Assembly (NCBI RefSeq): GCF_026559675.1
Contig: NZ_CP092891.1
Location: 2,232,001 to 2,296,000, forward strand
DNA from: Microbacterium oxydans
GTDB lineage: Bacteria; Actinomycetota; Actinomycetes; Actinomycetales; Microbacteriaceae
Length of the DNA stretch: 64,000 nucleotides
Direction of reading: 5' to 3'
Shown in pieces: positions 62,662-64,000 of the stretch. Position 1 is the stretch's first letter. The number at the start of each line of letters is the position of its first letter. The translations under genes and the position numbers were made by a program. The notes below the pieces were generated by a model that saw nothing but the letters and a program-made list of their open reading frames with translations, made no database searches and was not told where the DNA came from.

Positions 62662-63855
62662 TCAGCCCTTCGTGATGTCGGAGATGTCGTGGAGATAGCC
62701 GATCCGTCCGTCGTCATGTCGGACGACGTACGCACCCCCACGGTCCTCGATCACGAGAGCCCAGGCGTTCGGGCCGATGCGGAAGAGCGGTTCGCCGCGC
62801 TCGTCGTGGACGTCGCGCTCGGACGGCGCGAGGATCCAGAACGGCTGGGCAGCAGGAGCAGCCTCGCGCGGGTTCGTGGCGTCGAGATCGGCGTCCGTGA
62901 CGCCCTCCAGCACCAGCGGGGCCGACTCTTCCGGGATGACGTCCGTCTCGTAGGTGGCCGCGGTCTCCAGCAGAGATTCGATGCTTCCGGTGTCCGAGAC
63001 GATCTCCGGCTCCTGCCCCCGGGAGCGGCGCGAGTAGGTGGGCACGTACTCCTCGTCGGCGGTCGCCTGCTCGGTGCCGATGTCCCCACCCGACGCGTGC
63101 GCCGTGAGCGGCACCTGGTCGGCCAGGTCGAAGCGGGCGATCTCATCGGTGGCCTGCCGGCCGTCGGTCTCGATGTCGCCGACGACGAGCGGAAGGGCCG
63201 AGTCGTCCACGATGACGTCGGTCAGATCGGCTTCCGAGGCCGAAGACGTGTCGGGGGCCCCGGCGACCGGCACCGGTTCCGGGCGCGGACGCGCGATGAC
63301 GGGACGCACCGGATTCGCGTTGCGGTGAGCGAGCGTGACCAGCCGACCGTGGAAGTCCTCCTTCAGCCCGGGCACGATCGGGGCGAACACCGTGAGCACG
63401 ACCAGCGCGAGCGAGGTGATGACCATCGCGACGCCGTTCCACGGGAGCCCCCAGTGGCCGCTGGAGATCAGGGCGGAGACCGCGAGCCAGAGGTTACCCA
63501 CCCAGATGACCGCGGAGACGGAGAACGCCACGGAGGCGAACTGGTCGATACCCAGCGACCCGACCCGGCGGATTCCGTCCGGAGAGAACCGGCGCAGCAC
63601 GATCAGGAAGACGGCGACCGTCGGGATCGCGACGGGCAGGATCCACTGGATGCCGACGCCCCACAGCGAGAGCCCGCCACCGAGCGGGAAGAAGGACAGG
63701 ACGAACGACACCAGCCACACGCCGACGATGAGAAGCTCACGCAGGGTGAATCCGAGGATTCCGAACTCCGGCGTCACCTCGTCGTCGTAGAGGACACCGT
63801 CGTCGTCGCTGAAGACCGTGTCCTCAGGGTCCGGTTCGGGAAGATCCGTGCTCAT
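62662..63855 (-). CDS. Membrane protein of unknown function upstream of hisD
   Basis: A 397-residue protein. A short acidic N-terminus (PEPDPEDTVFSDDDGVLYDD) leads to four or five helices (ELLIVGVWLVSFVLSFFPLG, IQWILPVAIPTVAVFLIVLR, QFASVAFSVSAVIWVGNLWL, VAMVITSLALVVLTVFAPIV). A long disordered acidic region follows, and a C-terminal small domain reads FWILAPSERDVHDERGEPLF, IGPNAWALVIEDRGGAYVVR, HDDGRIGYLHDISDI. The last part may be a small beta domain. ATG at 63855. The stop is 1 base before hisD. No function assigned. Confidence 0.78.
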   Translation of the reverse strand: MSTDLPEPDPEDTVFSDDDGVLYDDEVTPEFGILGFTLRELLIVGVWLVSFVLSFFPLGGGLSLWGVGIQWILPVAIPTVAVFLIVLRRFSPDGIRRVGSLGIDQFASVAFSVSAVIWVGNLWLAVSALISSGHWGLPWNGVAMVITSLALVVLTVFAPIVPGLKEDFHGRLVTLAHRNANPVRPVIARPRPEPVPVAGAPDTSSASEADLTDVIVDDSALPLVVGDIETDGRQATDEIARFDLADQVPLTAHASGGDIGTEQATADEEYVPTYSRRSRGQEPEIVSDTGSIESLLETAATYETDVIPEESAPLVLEGVTDADLDATNPREAAPAAQPFWILAPSERDVHDERGEPLFRIGPNAWALVIEDRGGAYVVRHDDGRIGYLHDISDITKG

Positions 63856-63926
63856 GGGTGGTCCTTTCGTCACAATGCTCGACGGGGGCGTTCGTCGTGC
63901 TGCCGACGGCTCACGATCCTACCTGC

Positions 63927-64000
63927 TCACCCCAGACAGGAGGGGCCGAGCAGTGACTTGAGGTCACCGAACAGGTCGGCCGAGACCTTCACGGGCATCG
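63927..64000 (-). CDS. dnaE: C-terminal codons of a large gene entering the window, probably DNA polymerase III alpha subunit
   Basis: The minus strand from 64000 reads MPVKVSADLFGDLKSLLGPS and continues CLG to a stop at 63927-63929. The ending ADL-K-LLGPSCL resembles the last residues of actinobacterial DnaE, and dnaE is commonly upstream of hisD and nrdR in this group. Only 24 codons are visible, so the call rests on this short ending and on context. A 71-base gap separates it from the membrane-protein gene. Confidence 0.5.
   Translation of the reverse strand, partial: MPVKVSADLFGDLKSLLGPSCLG

Overview
This window is a stretch of chromosome from a high-GC Gram-positive actinobacterium, most likely of the family Microbacteriaceae and plausibly Microbacterium. 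The evidence is the very high GC content, the actinobacterial regulators WhiA and RbpA, the paired ClpP1/ClpP2 peptidases, the diheme QcrC and CtaF subunits of an actinobacterial bcc-aa3 respiratory chain, the ErpA-type assembly factor and the dnaE-hisD-nrdR-pyrD gene order. The genus is an inference from gene content, not from a marker comparison. About 65 protein genes and two tRNAs are tightly packed, many with 1-4 base start/stop overlaps. No intergenic gap exceeds about 230 bases. I saw no rRNA, insertion sequence, prophage, integron or CRISPR array.

Layout. 1-1517 (+): the end of an M3 metallopeptidase gene, a methyltransferase and a GyrI-like protein. 1546-11349 (-): the protein-quality cluster tig, clpP1, clpP2 and clpX. 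Between clpP2 and clpX lies a deoxyribose-type catabolic cassette: a SorC regulator, deoC and two overlapping aldehyde dehydrogenase genes, one catalytic and one without a catalytic domain. 11413-13032: tRNA-Pro, tRNA-Gly and a membrane-anchored HExxH protein. 13101-25227 (-): the backbone rbpA, secG, tpiA, pgk, gap, sodA, an unknown gene, whiA, rapZ, uvrC and uvrA. 25237-29327 (-): a MoxR-DUF58-DUF4129 membrane cluster running directly into uvrA.

29399-35105: MarR with a divergent small zinc-ribbon gene, a TfoX-like gene, uvrB, a Tat-like secreted protein, an MFS transporter and coaE. 35139-41751 (-): a six-gene, fully coupled operon with a sulfonate-type ABC transporter, acetyl-CoA synthetase, O-acetylhomoserine sulfhydrylase and a CoA-binding protein, placed between coaE and rpsA. 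41895-43349: rpsA. 43576-47945: a lipoprotein/PKD pair, a 5'-3' exonuclease, a PHP-domain phosphoesterase and trpD.

48138-57257: the respiratory region. ctaE-qcrCAB is on the plus strand and ctaC-ctaD-ctaF on the minus strand; RidA, GNAT and rhodanese genes sit between them. 57397-64000: erpA, an M20 peptidase, a DUF3043 protein, pyrD, nrdR, hisD, a membrane protein and the last codons of what is probably dnaE.

Most of the window is conserved housekeeping backbone. The most unusual observations are: a two-gene arrangement that looks like a split ALDH16-type aldehyde dehydrogenase; coupling of sulfonate import with acetate activation and homocysteine synthesis; several uncatalogued inverted repeats at promoters; a four-codon leader ORF overlapping the start of the HExxH gene; and a histone-like Lys/Ala tail on trigger factor. 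I did not find a clear new defence or mobile system.
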